A DNA stretch of 14,894 nt from an uncultured Rhodobiaceae bacterium (GTDB lineage: Archaea; Thermoplasmatota; Poseidoniia; Poseidoniales; Poseidoniaceae): NCBI GenBank assembly GCA_937911445.1, contig CALDQY010000243.1, positions 1 through 14,894 on the forward strand. The letters run 5' to 3'. Position numbers and translations under genes: made by a program. The notes below the pieces were generated by a model. That model worked only from the letters and a program-made list of their open reading frames with translations, ran no database searches and was not told the origin of the DNA. Shown piece after piece: positions 7,046 to 14,596 of the stretch (the first letter of the stretch is position 1; every line of letters starts with the position of its first letter).

Positions 7046-8395
7046 TCAAGCAACTGTTGCCAATGTGCGAATGGATGTTTCAACATCCCGTGATACTTCC
7101 GCCAATAGGTTGCTGTTCAAACTACGGCTCGTGCTGTTGACATAATTCGTCAATTCGGAGAGGTAGAACGAGTCGTTCTGTTGGCAAATCCAAGTTGCAA
7201 TCTCTCGAGCGAATGCCCCGAGCTGTGGAATTTCCTTTTCATGTGCAGATTTGGAACTCTCCCAAGAAGTAGAAAGGTTCTCCATATAACCATAGATGAA
7301 TGCTCGGAACTTGGCTTTATTTTTGTTGGTTAAGGCTTCCATGTAACGGTCTTGGATATTGTCGATGAGTTCGTTTCCTTTCTGCATCAGTGCTGTGTAT
7401 TCAGAATGATCGATATTGCGTGCGACTTGAATCCAATGCTTCATTCCGAGCAGGACATGCTCGGTGGAAACTCCATCCTCTGAGATGGATGGTGGCCATG
7501 AAAAATCGAGGACCGTCGCTTGACCAGAAATTGGAAGTGGATTGTTTTCGTTGTATGCCGGAGTTGAACACCGCATTGTTGAAATGACGATATCGGCTTC
7601 CGCAGATGTCTCGTTCAATTTGTCGTAAGAAATCATTGTACATTGCTCTGCTTTTGAAGGATTACGTTTGGCAGATTCGGATGGGTTCCTTGAGACCACG
7701 ACTATGTTGGTTTGGCCTAGGTCTTGAAGTGTTTCAACGGCTTTGAGACCCATGTCTCCAAATCCCAAGACGACAGATTGTACATCTCCCTTTTCCGATA
7801 GAATTTGCTCAAGCGAGTTTGTAGCCAGATTCAGCATCGATTCGGTGGAACTCGTATAGCCTAGTTCCTTGCGAATGATACGAGTTGCTGATATAATGTG
7901 TTCAAAGAACGCAAGATTGAATGTACCGATGAGATTGTTTTCTTTGTGAATGTTGATCGAAGAACGGAGTTGCGACATCACCTGCAGTTCTCCGATGATG
8001 AAGGAATCCAATCCGCTGCAGATCTTCACCAGATGTCTCCACGCATCTGAACCAGTCATGGTTTCGAATGGAATTTCATCGAGGTTGGTCATCTTTGAGA
8101 TTCCGACTGCAAGGGTTGTTGAATCTACATCGAACCCGACATAGAGGACTCTGTTGCAGGTTGAAAATTCAAAAACTTCAGCGTCGACTGATTTGCTTAA
8201 TTCTTGGATGAATACTACCCTTTCCTGTAAACTCATTCCTTCTGTCGTGAGTTGCTTTGCAACATCGATGTTGTTCGAATTGAATTTGAGTGATAGTAGG
8301 CAAATTTTGCCCTGCATTTTGTCCTCGTCTACGTGGTTGGCATCGGTGCGTATGCCTGTAGCAAGCGCTTCCAATTGTACCAATAAATCGGACAT
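7046..8395 (-). CDS. hemA: glutamyl-tRNA reductase
   Basis: NADPH-dependent reduction of glutamyl-tRNA(Glu) to glutamate-1-semialdehyde, the committed and usually regulated step of the C5 heme route. 449 residues. Seen: the catalytic cysteine C80 in FEFSTCNRVLYVG, the HLVKICSGLDSFIIGELQ block (121-138) of the catalytic domain, a Rossmann segment VVLGFGDMGLKAVETL (208-223) with nucleotide contact near SRN (235-237), and a helical C-terminal dimerisation region. The usual DxxxPRxI element appears as DFSWPPSI (297-304), lacking the common arginine. The N-terminus carries about 26 residues before the first conserved strand. A second ATG at 8317 with GAGGA upstream would remove them. I kept the ATG at 8395 because the TATA-like site at about 8430-8440 would give it a short leader. 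First gene of the heme operon. Confidence 0.94.
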   Translation of the reverse strand: MSDLLVQLEALATGIRTDANHVDEDKMQGKICLLSLKFNSNNIDVAKQLTTEGMSLQERVVFIQELSKSVDAEVFEFSTCNRVLYVGFDVDSTTLAVGISKMTNLDEIPFETMTGSDAWRHLVKICSGLDSFIIGELQVMSQLRSSINIHKENNLIGTFNLAFFEHIISATRIIRKELGYTSSTESMLNLATNSLEQILSEKGDVQSVVLGFGDMGLKAVETLQDLGQTNIVVVSRNPSESAKRNPSKAEQCTMISYDKLNETSAEADIVISTMRCSTPAYNENNPLPISGQATVLDFSWPPSISEDGVSTEHVLLGMKHWIQVARNIDHSEYTALMQKGNELIDNIQDRYMEALTNKNKAKFRAFIYGYMENLSTSWESSKSAHEKEIPQLGAFAREIATWICQQNDSFYLSELTNYVNSTSRSLNSNLLAEVSRDVETSIRTLATVA

Positions 8396-8504
8396 ACGTA
8401 CGTCAGCCTCAACTCGACCACTGGTCTAGACTATACAACAATTTGTCAACGGTTCTAAAGAGCGTCACGTCTCTCTCCCTCGCCGTGTAGATTATGCACA
8501 CAAC
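8396..8504. other. 109-nt intergenic region between lpd and hemA
   Basis: The only sizeable gap inside the minus-strand run. It separates the bkd operon (ending 8505) from the heme operon (starting 8395). I see no open frame or RNA gene and no convincing stem-loop plus T-run for a terminator of lpd. The half nearer hemA holds a TATA-like element listed separately. Confidence 0.6.
8430..8440 (-). promoter_or_regulatory. candidate hemA promoter element (TATA-like)
   Basis: Read on the minus strand, TTGTATAGTC lies about 37-45 nt before the hemA ATG. As an archaeal TATA box it would place transcription start about 12-15 nt before the ATG. A bacterial reading is also possible: TATAGT as a -10 with TTTAGA 18 nt upstream as a poor -35. 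The sequence alone does not decide, but either reading puts a promoter for the heme operon here. Confidence 0.45.
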
Positions 8505-9935
8505 TCACATCGAGTGAATCGCATGGCCGAGTGTTGCTAGAACTCCCTCATGTGTCATTTCCGTCATGGTCGGATGAGCGTGGATGGTGTGTGCAATGTC
8601 TTCGAGTAGGGCCCCCATCTCAATCGCAAGGGTCCATTCTCCAACAAGCTCACTGATGTGTGTTCCAACACCTTGGATACCAAGAATTCGGTGATCGTCT
8701 TCCCGGGCTGTGACACGAATGAATCCTGCAGTTTTCTCAGCTTCTTGCGTCAATGCACGACCGTTTGCAGCGAGTGGGAATTTACCGGTAATGACCGGAT
8801 GTCCAGCAGCCTTTGCCTCATCCGGTGAAAGACCAACGGAGACAACTTCAGGTTCTGTGAAGACGATGGCAGGAACTGCTGCAGGCTCATATGCTCGATT
8901 ATGTCCAGCAAGAATCTCAGCAACCATTTCACCTTGGAAGGATGCAACGTGCGCAAGCATTTCGCCCAAATCACAAACATCTCCAATTGCGTAAACACCC
9001 TTCATGTTTGTTTCACACTTGTTGTTGACTTTGACGAATCCTCGCTCATCGAGAGCGACACCAGTTGGTGCAAGTGCAGCACTCATTGGTCTTCGACCAA
9101 CAGTGACGAGGACTTTGTCGACGGTGAGCCGTTCTGGTTCCGTACCTTCCTCTGCATCTTTAGGGGTGTAAAGAAGATCGACACTCCCGTCCTTGTTTTC
9201 CTCAATACCTTTGGCGAAGACCTTGGTGTGGACAGCAATCTTCTGTTTCTTAATTGCGATTTCAAGCGGACGTCGAAGTTCCTTATCGAATATTGGTAGG
9301 ACCGAATCCATGGCTTCAACAACCGTGACTTCACTGCCTAACATTCGGAACGTGATACCGAGTTCGAGACCGATGTAACCGCCTCCAACAACAGCGATTC
9401 GCTTTGGTAGTTCTTGGAGCGAGAGTGCTTCTTTTGAAGAGATGACATGTTCACCGTACTTCATGAATGGGAGTTCGATAGGAATCGAACCGTTCGCAAG
9501 AATAACATTCTCTGCTTGAATGAGGAGTGCGTCTTTGCCTTTACCGATCTTGACGGTCTTTGCATCTTGGAATTCCGCCCATCCATTGATGAGTTCAACA
9601 CCTGCATTCTTGAGCAGAGCTTCAACTCCTTTGTTGAGTCGATCGACGATGCCGTCTTTCCAAGCCACCGTATCAGCCATCTTGAGTTCAGCAGGACCTG
9701 GGATACTGATGCCCATATGACCTCCTTCCTTCGCATGTTCTGCGAGTTTGTGGAACGAATGCGCTGCATGAATGAGCGCTTTCGAAGGAATGCATCCACG
9801 AATCAGACAGGTTCCACCGGCTCGTTGGCCTTCAACAATGACAGTATCCATGCCGAGTTGCCCGGCACGTATGGCAGCAACATATCCACCAGGGCCAGCA
9901 CCAATAACCAAAACTTTGCAATTGCGTGTTTTCAT
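8505..9935 (-). CDS. lpd: dihydrolipoyl dehydrogenase (E3 of the bkd complex)
   Basis: FAD flavoprotein that reoxidises dihydrolipoyl groups on E2 and reduces NAD+. 476 residues, normal for the family. FAD motif VIGAGPGGYVAAIRAGQLG at 10-28, redox disulfide C43/C48 in GGTCLIRGCIPSK, NAD-binding VVGGGYIGLELG (182-193), second FAD motif VYAIGDV (314-320), and the C-terminal catalytic pair H454/E459 in HAHPTMTE. Every catalytic residue I looked for is present. The ATG at 9935 follows the E2 stop by 9 nt, and a GAGGT overlapping that stop (9942-9946) gives a good Shine-Dalgarno. As last gene of the bkd cluster it would be the dedicated E3, but E3 proteins are often shared with the pyruvate and 2-oxoglutarate complexes and the glycine cleavage system. 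Confidence 0.96.
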   Translation of the reverse strand: MKTRNCKVLVIGAGPGGYVAAIRAGQLGMDTVIVEGQRAGGTCLIRGCIPSKALIHAAHSFHKLAEHAKEGGHMGISIPGPAELKMADTVAWKDGIVDRLNKGVEALLKNAGVELINGWAEFQDAKTVKIGKGKDALLIQAENVILANGSIPIELPFMKYGEHVISSKEALSLQELPKRIAVVGGGYIGLELGITFRMLGSEVTVVEAMDSVLPIFDKELRRPLEIAIKKQKIAVHTKVFAKGIEENKDGSVDLLYTPKDAEEGTEPERLTVDKVLVTVGRRPMSAALAPTGVALDERGFVKVNNKCETNMKGVYAIGDVCDLGEMLAHVASFQGEMVAEILAGHNRAYEPAAVPAIVFTEPEVVSVGLSPDEAKAAGHPVITGKFPLAANGRALTQEAEKTAGFIRVTAREDDHRILGIQGVGTHISELVGEWTLAIEMGALLEDIAHTIHAHPTMTEMTHEGVLATLGHAIHSM

Positions 9936-9944
9936 TCCAATACC

Positions 9945-11234
9945 TCACATGAAGATGGTTGCTGGGTGCTCCAGCATCGACTTCAGCAGTTGAACGAGAC
10001 TTGCCCCGTCATGGCCGTCCACAACACGGTGGTCCCATGAAGAGGAGAGGTTCATGATTCGACGAACTTCCACTCGCCCATCGATGACCACAGCACGATC
10101 TTTTGCGTTGTGAACACCAAGGATTCCAACTTCTGGCTTGTTGATGATCGGCGTTGCCCCCAGACCACCCATTCGACCAAGGCTAGTGATGGTGAATGTC
10201 GAACCACTGAGTTCGTCCGCGCCTGCCTTGCCGTCTCGTGTTGCTTGGGTGACACGGCCCATTTCAGCCGCAGCGGACCAAATGTCCATTGCTTCAACAT
10301 GCTTGACAACTGGGACGTAGAGTCCGCGGTCGGTCTGTGTAGCGATTCCCAAGTGGATGGCTTCGTGTCGAGTAACGACACCGGCTTCGTCATCAAACAG
10401 TGCGTTACACTCTGGTCGTTGTCCAAGTCCCTTGACGAGAGCGAGCATGATGAACGGGAGGTATGTGAGTTTTGGTGCCCCTTCTGGTCGAGTTGCATTG
10501 AGGTGCTGTCGTAGCGATTCAAGTTCGGTGACATCGACTTCTTCGAAGTAGGAGAAGTGTGGAATCGTACTGTAGGATGCCATCATTGAATCAGCAATCT
10601 TCCGTCGAAGACCAATGACCTTGATCTCCTCAGTTCCAGTCTTAGCAACCTTCGCAGAACTTCCGATTGGCATGGTTGGAGATGCACGTGATGCACCTCC
10701 GCTGAGGTGTACATCAAGGTCAGCATGCGTGATTCGACCTGCAGGGCCTGATCCTGCAACATGATACAAATCGACACCAGCATCGCGGGCGCGCTGTCGA
10801 ACAGCAGGAGCGGCGAGTGGCTTTGTACCTGGTGCACGTTCAACGGCTGGCCCTGCAGTGGCAACTGGTGCAGGAGCGGGGGTAGGTTCAGGTGCTGGAG
10901 CAGGTGCTGGTTCTTGCTCTGCTACTGGCTCAGAAGCCTCTTCAACAGACGGTGCAGCAGGCTCAGGTTCGCTTGCAGATGCGTTTCCGTCTCCATCGAC
11001 TTCGAATTCAATACATACGACGCCGACTGGTAGGATGTCACCTGCTTCACCAATGATTTTGGTGACTGTTCCATCACATGGTGCTGGGATTTCGACGGTG
11101 GCCTTGTCGGTCATAACCGAAAGAATAGGATCGTCTTCCTTGACGGTATCACCAACGGCGACCATCCATTCGACGACTTCACCTTCGACAACGCCTTCTC
11201 CGATATCTGGTAGTTTGAATGCAAATGTTCCCAT
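9945..11234 (-). CDS. bkdB: branched-chain 2-oxoacid dehydrogenase E2, dihydrolipoyl acyltransferase
   Basis: Core of the complex; it transfers the acyl group from E1 through a swinging lipoyl arm to CoA. 429 residues in the standard order. One lipoyl domain (about 3-78) has K44 in MTDKATVEIP as the lipoylation site. A flexible linker (about 83-137) is almost entirely Ala, Pro, Glu and Ser. A peripheral subunit-binding domain (about 138-176, with PAVRQRARDAGVD and GPAGRITHADL) holds E1/E3. The catalytic domain (about 203-429) has H402 and D406 in DHRVVDGHDGA. ATG at 11234 with AGGAGGA 6 nt upstream, lying within the last codons of E1 beta. Substrate class is inferred from the neighbouring E1 genes; E2 sequence alone does not separate it reliably from pyruvate-type E2. 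Confidence 0.93.
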   Translation of the reverse strand: MGTFAFKLPDIGEGVVEGEVVEWMVAVGDTVKEDDPILSVMTDKATVEIPAPCDGTVTKIIGEAGDILPVGVVCIEFEVDGDGNASASEPEPAAPSVEEASEPVAEQEPAPAPAPEPTPAPAPVATAGPAVERAPGTKPLAAPAVRQRARDAGVDLYHVAGSGPAGRITHADLDVHLSGGASRASPTMPIGSSAKVAKTGTEEIKVIGLRRKIADSMMASYSTIPHFSYFEEVDVTELESLRQHLNATRPEGAPKLTYLPFIMLALVKGLGQRPECNALFDDEAGVVTRHEAIHLGIATQTDRGLYVPVVKHVEAMDIWSAAAEMGRVTQATRDGKAGADELSGSTFTITSLGRMGGLGATPIINKPEVGILGVHNAKDRAVVIDGRVEVRRIMNLSSSWDHRVVDGHDGASLVQLLKSMLEHPATIFM

Positions 11235-11236
11235 GT

Positions 11237-12247
11237 TTATTCCTCCTGTGTTTTCTTTATGGCTTCAGCAATACGCTGAGGACTTGGCAAATAATCCCAT
11301 TCCGTTGTGTGCGGGAATGGTGTGTCCCAACCGGTGACACGCTGAATCGGAGCTTCGAGGTGGTAGAAGCATCGTTCTTGGACCGATGCACTCATCTCAG
11401 CACCAAATCCACTGGTCTTTGGTGCTTCGTGAACGATAACGCAACGTCCTGTCTTCTTCACGGAGTTGACCACGGTATCTCGGTCCCAAGGAACGAGCGT
11501 CTGAAGGTCGATCAATTCACAGTCAATTCCTGAATCCTTGATGGCTTGCTCTGCAACGTGAACCATGGTTCCGTATGCGATAACCGTACATCCAGAACCT
11601 TCACGCACAACTCGTGCTTGCTCAAGTGGAACGATGTAGTGATCTTCAGGAACATCGGCATCAGGGTGCCCATTCCATGTCGGTACGTTGTGTGGGTCAC
11701 CATAGAAGGGCCCACGGTAGCATCGCTTCGGTTCAAAGAAGATGACAGGGTCGTTGCATTCAATCGATGCGAGCAACAGCCCCTTTGCATTGTAAGGTGT
11801 TGAACAGTAGACGACTTTCAATCCGGGTGTATGTGTGAATTGTGCCTCTGGTGACTGTGAGTGATGGTGTCCGCCCTTGATTCCTCCACCAGCAGGTGTT
11901 CGGAACGTAACTGGGGAAGAGAATTCTCCACCTGAGCGATGGCGAAGTTTTGCAATTTCATTGACGATTTGGTCGTAGGCTGGGAAGATGTAATCTGCGA
12001 ATTGAATTTCTGCAACAGGTCGTAGCCCATTGAGGCCCATGCCCATTGCGATTGCAGCGATACCGCCTTCTGCGAGAGGTGAATCAAAGACCCGGTGCGG
12101 CCCGTATTCCTTCTGAAGCCCTTCAGTGACTCGGAAAACGCCACCAAAGTATCCAACGTCTTCTCCAAAAATGACGACGTTTGGATCGTCCTTGAGCGAA
12201 ATGGAGAGTGCTGAATTGAGCGATTTAATCATGTTCATGTCTGGCAT
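11237..12247 (-). CDS. bkdA2: branched-chain 2-oxoacid dehydrogenase E1 beta subunit
   Basis: Beta half of the thiamine-diphosphate decarboxylase (E1) acting on the 2-oxoacids of Val, Leu and Ile. 336 residues. Seen: GEDVGYFGGVF (28-38), the family glutamate E60 in SPLAEGGI, HHHSQSPEA (127-135) whose last His is the family active-site histidine, and SIECNDPVIFFEPKR. The C-terminal blocks VKKTGRCVIVHEAP and HLEAPIQRVTGWDTP recall Pseudomonas BkdA2 and mammalian BCKDHB from memory, more than pyruvate PdhB. The ATG at 12247 lies 4 nt after the E1 alpha stop. A second ATG three codons in is possible; only a weak GGGAAGTGA precedes the first. Its last codons carry the Shine-Dalgarno of E2, so translation of the two is probably linked. 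Confidence 0.93.
   Translation of the reverse strand: MPDMNMIKSLNSALSISLKDDPNVVIFGEDVGYFGGVFRVTEGLQKEYGPHRVFDSPLAEGGIAAIAMGMGLNGLRPVAEIQFADYIFPAYDQIVNEIAKLRHRSGGEFSSPVTFRTPAGGGIKGGHHHSQSPEAQFTHTPGLKVVYCSTPYNAKGLLLASIECNDPVIFFEPKRCYRGPFYGDPHNVPTWNGHPDADVPEDHYIVPLEQARVVREGSGCTVIAYGTMVHVAEQAIKDSGIDCELIDLQTLVPWDRDTVVNSVKKTGRCVIVHEAPKTSGFGAEMSASVQERCFYHLEAPIQRVTGWDTPFPHTTEWDYLPSPQRIAEAIKKTQEE
11241..11247 (-). promoter_or_regulatory. Shine-Dalgarno AGGAGGA before bkdB, inside the end of bkdA2
   Basis: AGGAGGA is formed by the last CAG GAG GAA codons of E1 beta and lies 6 nt before the E2 ATG at 11234. The strongest such site I see in the window. It fits high expression of E2, which is needed in many copies per complex. 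Confidence 0.75.
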
Positions 12248-12251
12248 GATA

Positions 12252-13493
12252 TCACTTCCCTAGCTCCTCTCGCTGCTCTTGGATGTGCCAAGGAACGGTC
12301 TCGTACACTTCTGTGAAAATGGTTGATGCTGGTGGATACGGGCCAGATGCAAGGTCGCCGAATTCGCATGCTTCTTTGTAAGCAGCCATGACTTCGTCAT
12401 CGATCTTTTGTGCAAGGGCTTCATGCTTCTCTTCGTCCCATTCTCCAATAAGGACGAGATGGTCTTTGAGTCTCTGAATTGGGTCGCCACCCGGCCAACA
12501 TGCAGCCTCGTCGTTTGGTCGATAGGCCGATGGGTCATCAGATGAGGAGTGGGCTCCTGCACGGTAGGTGTAGACCTCGATGTGCGTTGGTCCCATTCCT
12601 GCGCTGGCTCGGTCACGTGCCCATTTGGTGATGCTGTACAAAGCGAGGAAATCATTACCATCGACACGGAAGGATGGAATGTCGTAGGCAAGTCCTCGCT
12701 CAGCGAACGTGCGTCCTCCTGTTGCAAGGTTTGCGTGTGTAGAGATGGCCCATTGGTTGTTGACGACGTTGAGGATAACAGGTGGCTTGAAGGTCGAAGC
12801 GAAATTCAATGCGTAGTGGTAGTCTCCTTGTGCTGAAGTTCCATCGCCGAGCCATGAAATACAGACTTCGTCCTTCTTCTGATATGCACTCGCCATGGCA
12901 ACGCCGACTGCTTGTGAGAATTGCGTACCCACTGGGGACGAGATCGAAATGAATCGTCCTTCTTTGTAGGTGTAGTGAACGGGCATTTGTCGTCCACGAA
13001 CGTTGTCTTCCGTATTCCCTATGCAGTGGCAGATCATGCTTACCATGTCACGGCCACGAACGAATTGTGCTCCCGGTTGTCGGTAGGAAGGGAAAACCCA
13101 ATCCTGGTTTTCCAGTGCCATGGTTTGGGCAATCGCAACGGCTTCTTCACCGAAGGATCGCATGTAAAAGGAAAGTTTTCCAGTTCGTTGCATCTTTATC
13201 ATGCGATCGTCGAAGATTCGAAGACGCATCATGTACTCGAGGCCTTGAATCAATTCAGATGCGTCGAGTTTCGGATCCCATTCTCCTTTGGCCTCTCCAG
13301 CATCGTTCAGTACACGTAGCAGTCCACGAGCGTGTGGTGCTGAATCGTCAGCAGTGCATGTGGCAGGATCCGGTCGCCAGAGGTCGCCTGGTTGTTCCTT
13401 GAAAGCACCGCCAAAGTCAGCTTCTTCACCCGGGCGAAACGGTGGTACTCCGATGGTGTAAGGTGCGGTCGTAGCCGTCAATCGGTCCGTCAT
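12252..13493 (-). CDS. bkdA1: branched-chain 2-oxoacid dehydrogenase E1 alpha subunit
   Basis: Thiamine-diphosphate-binding half of E1, forming an alpha2-beta2 tetramer with the next gene product. 413 residues, close to Pseudomonas BkdA1 (about 410) and longer than pyruvate-type E1 alpha because of an N-terminal segment (1-80) before the fold. Motifs: MSFYM-like KLSFYMRSFGEEA (106-118), FPSYRQPG, the ThDP/Mg motif from WLGDGTSAQGD (214-224) to NVVNNQWAIST (242-252), VDGNDF, and the loop YRAGAHSSSDDPSAYR (310-325) typical of branched-chain E1 alpha. ATG at 13493 overlaps the lipA stop as ATGA, with GAGGTG 5 nt upstream (13499-13504). Specificity for branched-chain substrates is inferred from resemblance and gene order. 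Confidence 0.94.
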   Translation of the reverse strand: MTDRLTATTAPYTIGVPPFRPGEEADFGGAFKEQPGDLWRPDPATCTADDSAPHARGLLRVLNDAGEAKGEWDPKLDASELIQGLEYMMRLRIFDDRMIKMQRTGKLSFYMRSFGEEAVAIAQTMALENQDWVFPSYRQPGAQFVRGRDMVSMICHCIGNTEDNVRGRQMPVHYTYKEGRFISISSPVGTQFSQAVGVAMASAYQKKDEVCISWLGDGTSAQGDYHYALNFASTFKPPVILNVVNNQWAISTHANLATGGRTFAERGLAYDIPSFRVDGNDFLALYSITKWARDRASAGMGPTHIEVYTYRAGAHSSSDDPSAYRPNDEAACWPGGDPIQRLKDHLVLIGEWDEEKHEALAQKIDDEVMAAYKEACEFGDLASGPYPPASTIFTEVYETVPWHIQEQREELGK

Positions 13494-14503
13494 TGCTCCA
13501 CCTCACTATGACTCGGCATTAAGGCATGTTGGTTAGTTGGTTTGGGCTGAACCAGCACATATGCGCCAGGCATTTCCTCAGTGTTGCTTTCATCGAGTGT
13601 CTTTCGCATCAGCAACCCTGCTTTGTACGAGGAGCGTACCAACGGCCCGCTTGCAACGCCTGAAAATCCCATTTCGATGGCTTTCTTTGCCCAAACATCG
13701 TACAGTTCAGGTTCAGGGAATCGGTCGATAGCAAGATGGTTCTTTGAGGGTGCAAGGTATTGGCCGATGGTGATTAAGTCGACACCAGCGTCACGCAACA
13801 AGTGCATGGCTTCGACGATTTCTTCATCCGACTCACCGACGCCTACCATCAAGGACGATTTCGTCAACATGTCTGGCCGAAGTCGTTTCGCCTCTCGTAG
13901 AATGGAAAGTGATTGCTCAAAGGATGCTCGTGGGTCTCGAACGATGGAGTCCAAACGTGGGACACATTCGACATTGTGTGCAAACACAATCAGTGGACTG
14001 CCATCGAGAAGGTGGGCAAGATCGTCCAGATCTCCTGCAAGATCAGAACACAAGAGCTCCAAACTTACCTCAGGACATCGCTTTGCTACAGCAGCAATGC
14101 ATTGTTTGTAGTGGTCAGCTGCTGAATCCTCCAAATCATCTCGATTGACGACTGTAATGACTGCATGACGCAGATTCATCGAGGCTACAGCATCTGCGAG
14201 ATGTTGTGGTTCGTCAACATCGAGTGGCGGAGGGATCTTTCTCGTCCCAACCGCACAGAACCGGCAACCACGTGTGCATTCTTTTCCAGCGATCATGAAA
14301 GTAGCATCACCGCTGGACCAGCAATCGTGAATGTTTGGGCATTTGGCTTCTTGACAGACCGTGTGAAGTTGGTTGTCTTTAACAGCATCCATTGTGTCGT
14401 TGAAAATCGCTTGCTGTGAGCCAGATGGTAACTTTGTTCGGAACCATGGTGGGAGGCGAGGACGTGCAGTTTTTTGGCTCGCCATTTTCAGATTCTTTGC
14501 CAT
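13490..14503 (-). CDS. lipA: lipoyl synthase (radical SAM)
   Basis: Inserts two sulfurs into protein-bound octanoyl groups to make lipoyl groups, here needed by K44 of the E2 in the same operon. 337 residues. Auxiliary-cluster cysteines C50, C55 and C61 (CQEAKCPNIHDC), radical SAM cluster C76, C80, C83 (CTRGCRFC), FAHNVECVPRL in the middle, and the C-terminal RSSYKAG (290-296) whose serine ligates the auxiliary cluster in known structures. All hallmark residues of canonical LipA are there, so it is not the split LipS1/LipS2 system known in some archaea. ATG at 14503 is preceded by a purine run (14509-14517) as Shine-Dalgarno; a second in-frame ATG at 14485 lacks one. No octanoyltransferase (LipB/LipM) or lipoate ligase (LplA) is visible nearby. 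Heads the bkd operon. Confidence 0.96.
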   Translation of the reverse strand: MAKNLKMASQKTARPRLPPWFRTKLPSGSQQAIFNDTMDAVKDNQLHTVCQEAKCPNIHDCWSSGDATFMIAGKECTRGCRFCAVGTRKIPPPLDVDEPQHLADAVASMNLRHAVITVVNRDDLEDSAADHYKQCIAAVAKRCPEVSLELLCSDLAGDLDDLAHLLDGSPLIVFAHNVECVPRLDSIVRDPRASFEQSLSILREAKRLRPDMLTKSSLMVGVGESDEEIVEAMHLLRDAGVDLITIGQYLAPSKNHLAIDRFPEPELYDVWAKKAIEMGFSGVASGPLVRSSYKAGLLMRKTLDESNTEEMPGAYVLVQPKPTNQHALMPSHSEVEQ

Positions 14504-14508
14504 GAATT

Positions 14509-14517
14509 GCCCCCCTT
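14509..14517 (-). promoter_or_regulatory. Shine-Dalgarno-like AAGGGGGG before lipA
   Basis: A run of six G preceded by AA, 6 nt before the ATG at 14503. It favours this ATG over the one at 14485 and implies that lipA mRNA has a leader, unlike the divergent SDR gene. Confidence 0.5.
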
Positions 14518-14588
14518 GTTCAATCCGACATGAATGAACATCAAAAAGGTGCGCAGCCCAGCAATTCGAGGTTTTGCGGGGATACGAG

Positions 14589-14596
14589 CATATATG
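14589..14596 (+). promoter_or_regulatory. TATA-like element for a leaderless SDR transcript
   Basis: CATATATG is centred about 27 nt before the SDR ATG at 14620. That is the spacing expected when an archaeal TATA box drives a leaderless mRNA starting at the ATG. No Shine-Dalgarno precedes that ATG (AGAAGAAAAATCGAAACCC). The element is a perfect palindrome, so it could also act toward lipA. Confidence 0.5.

Noticed and set aside
8396..8504. Possible rho-independent terminator for lpd
   Set aside because: No stable stem followed by a T-run could be found by eye.
9447..10040. Plus-strand 197-codon frame opposite lpd
   Set aside because: Fully antisense to conserved E3 and E2 coding sequence, no recognisable motif, no ribosome site noted.
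10858..11337. Plus-strand 159-codon frame rich in Gly and Ala
   Set aside because: Antisense shadow of the Ala-Pro-Glu linker of E2; low-complexity composition, no domain.
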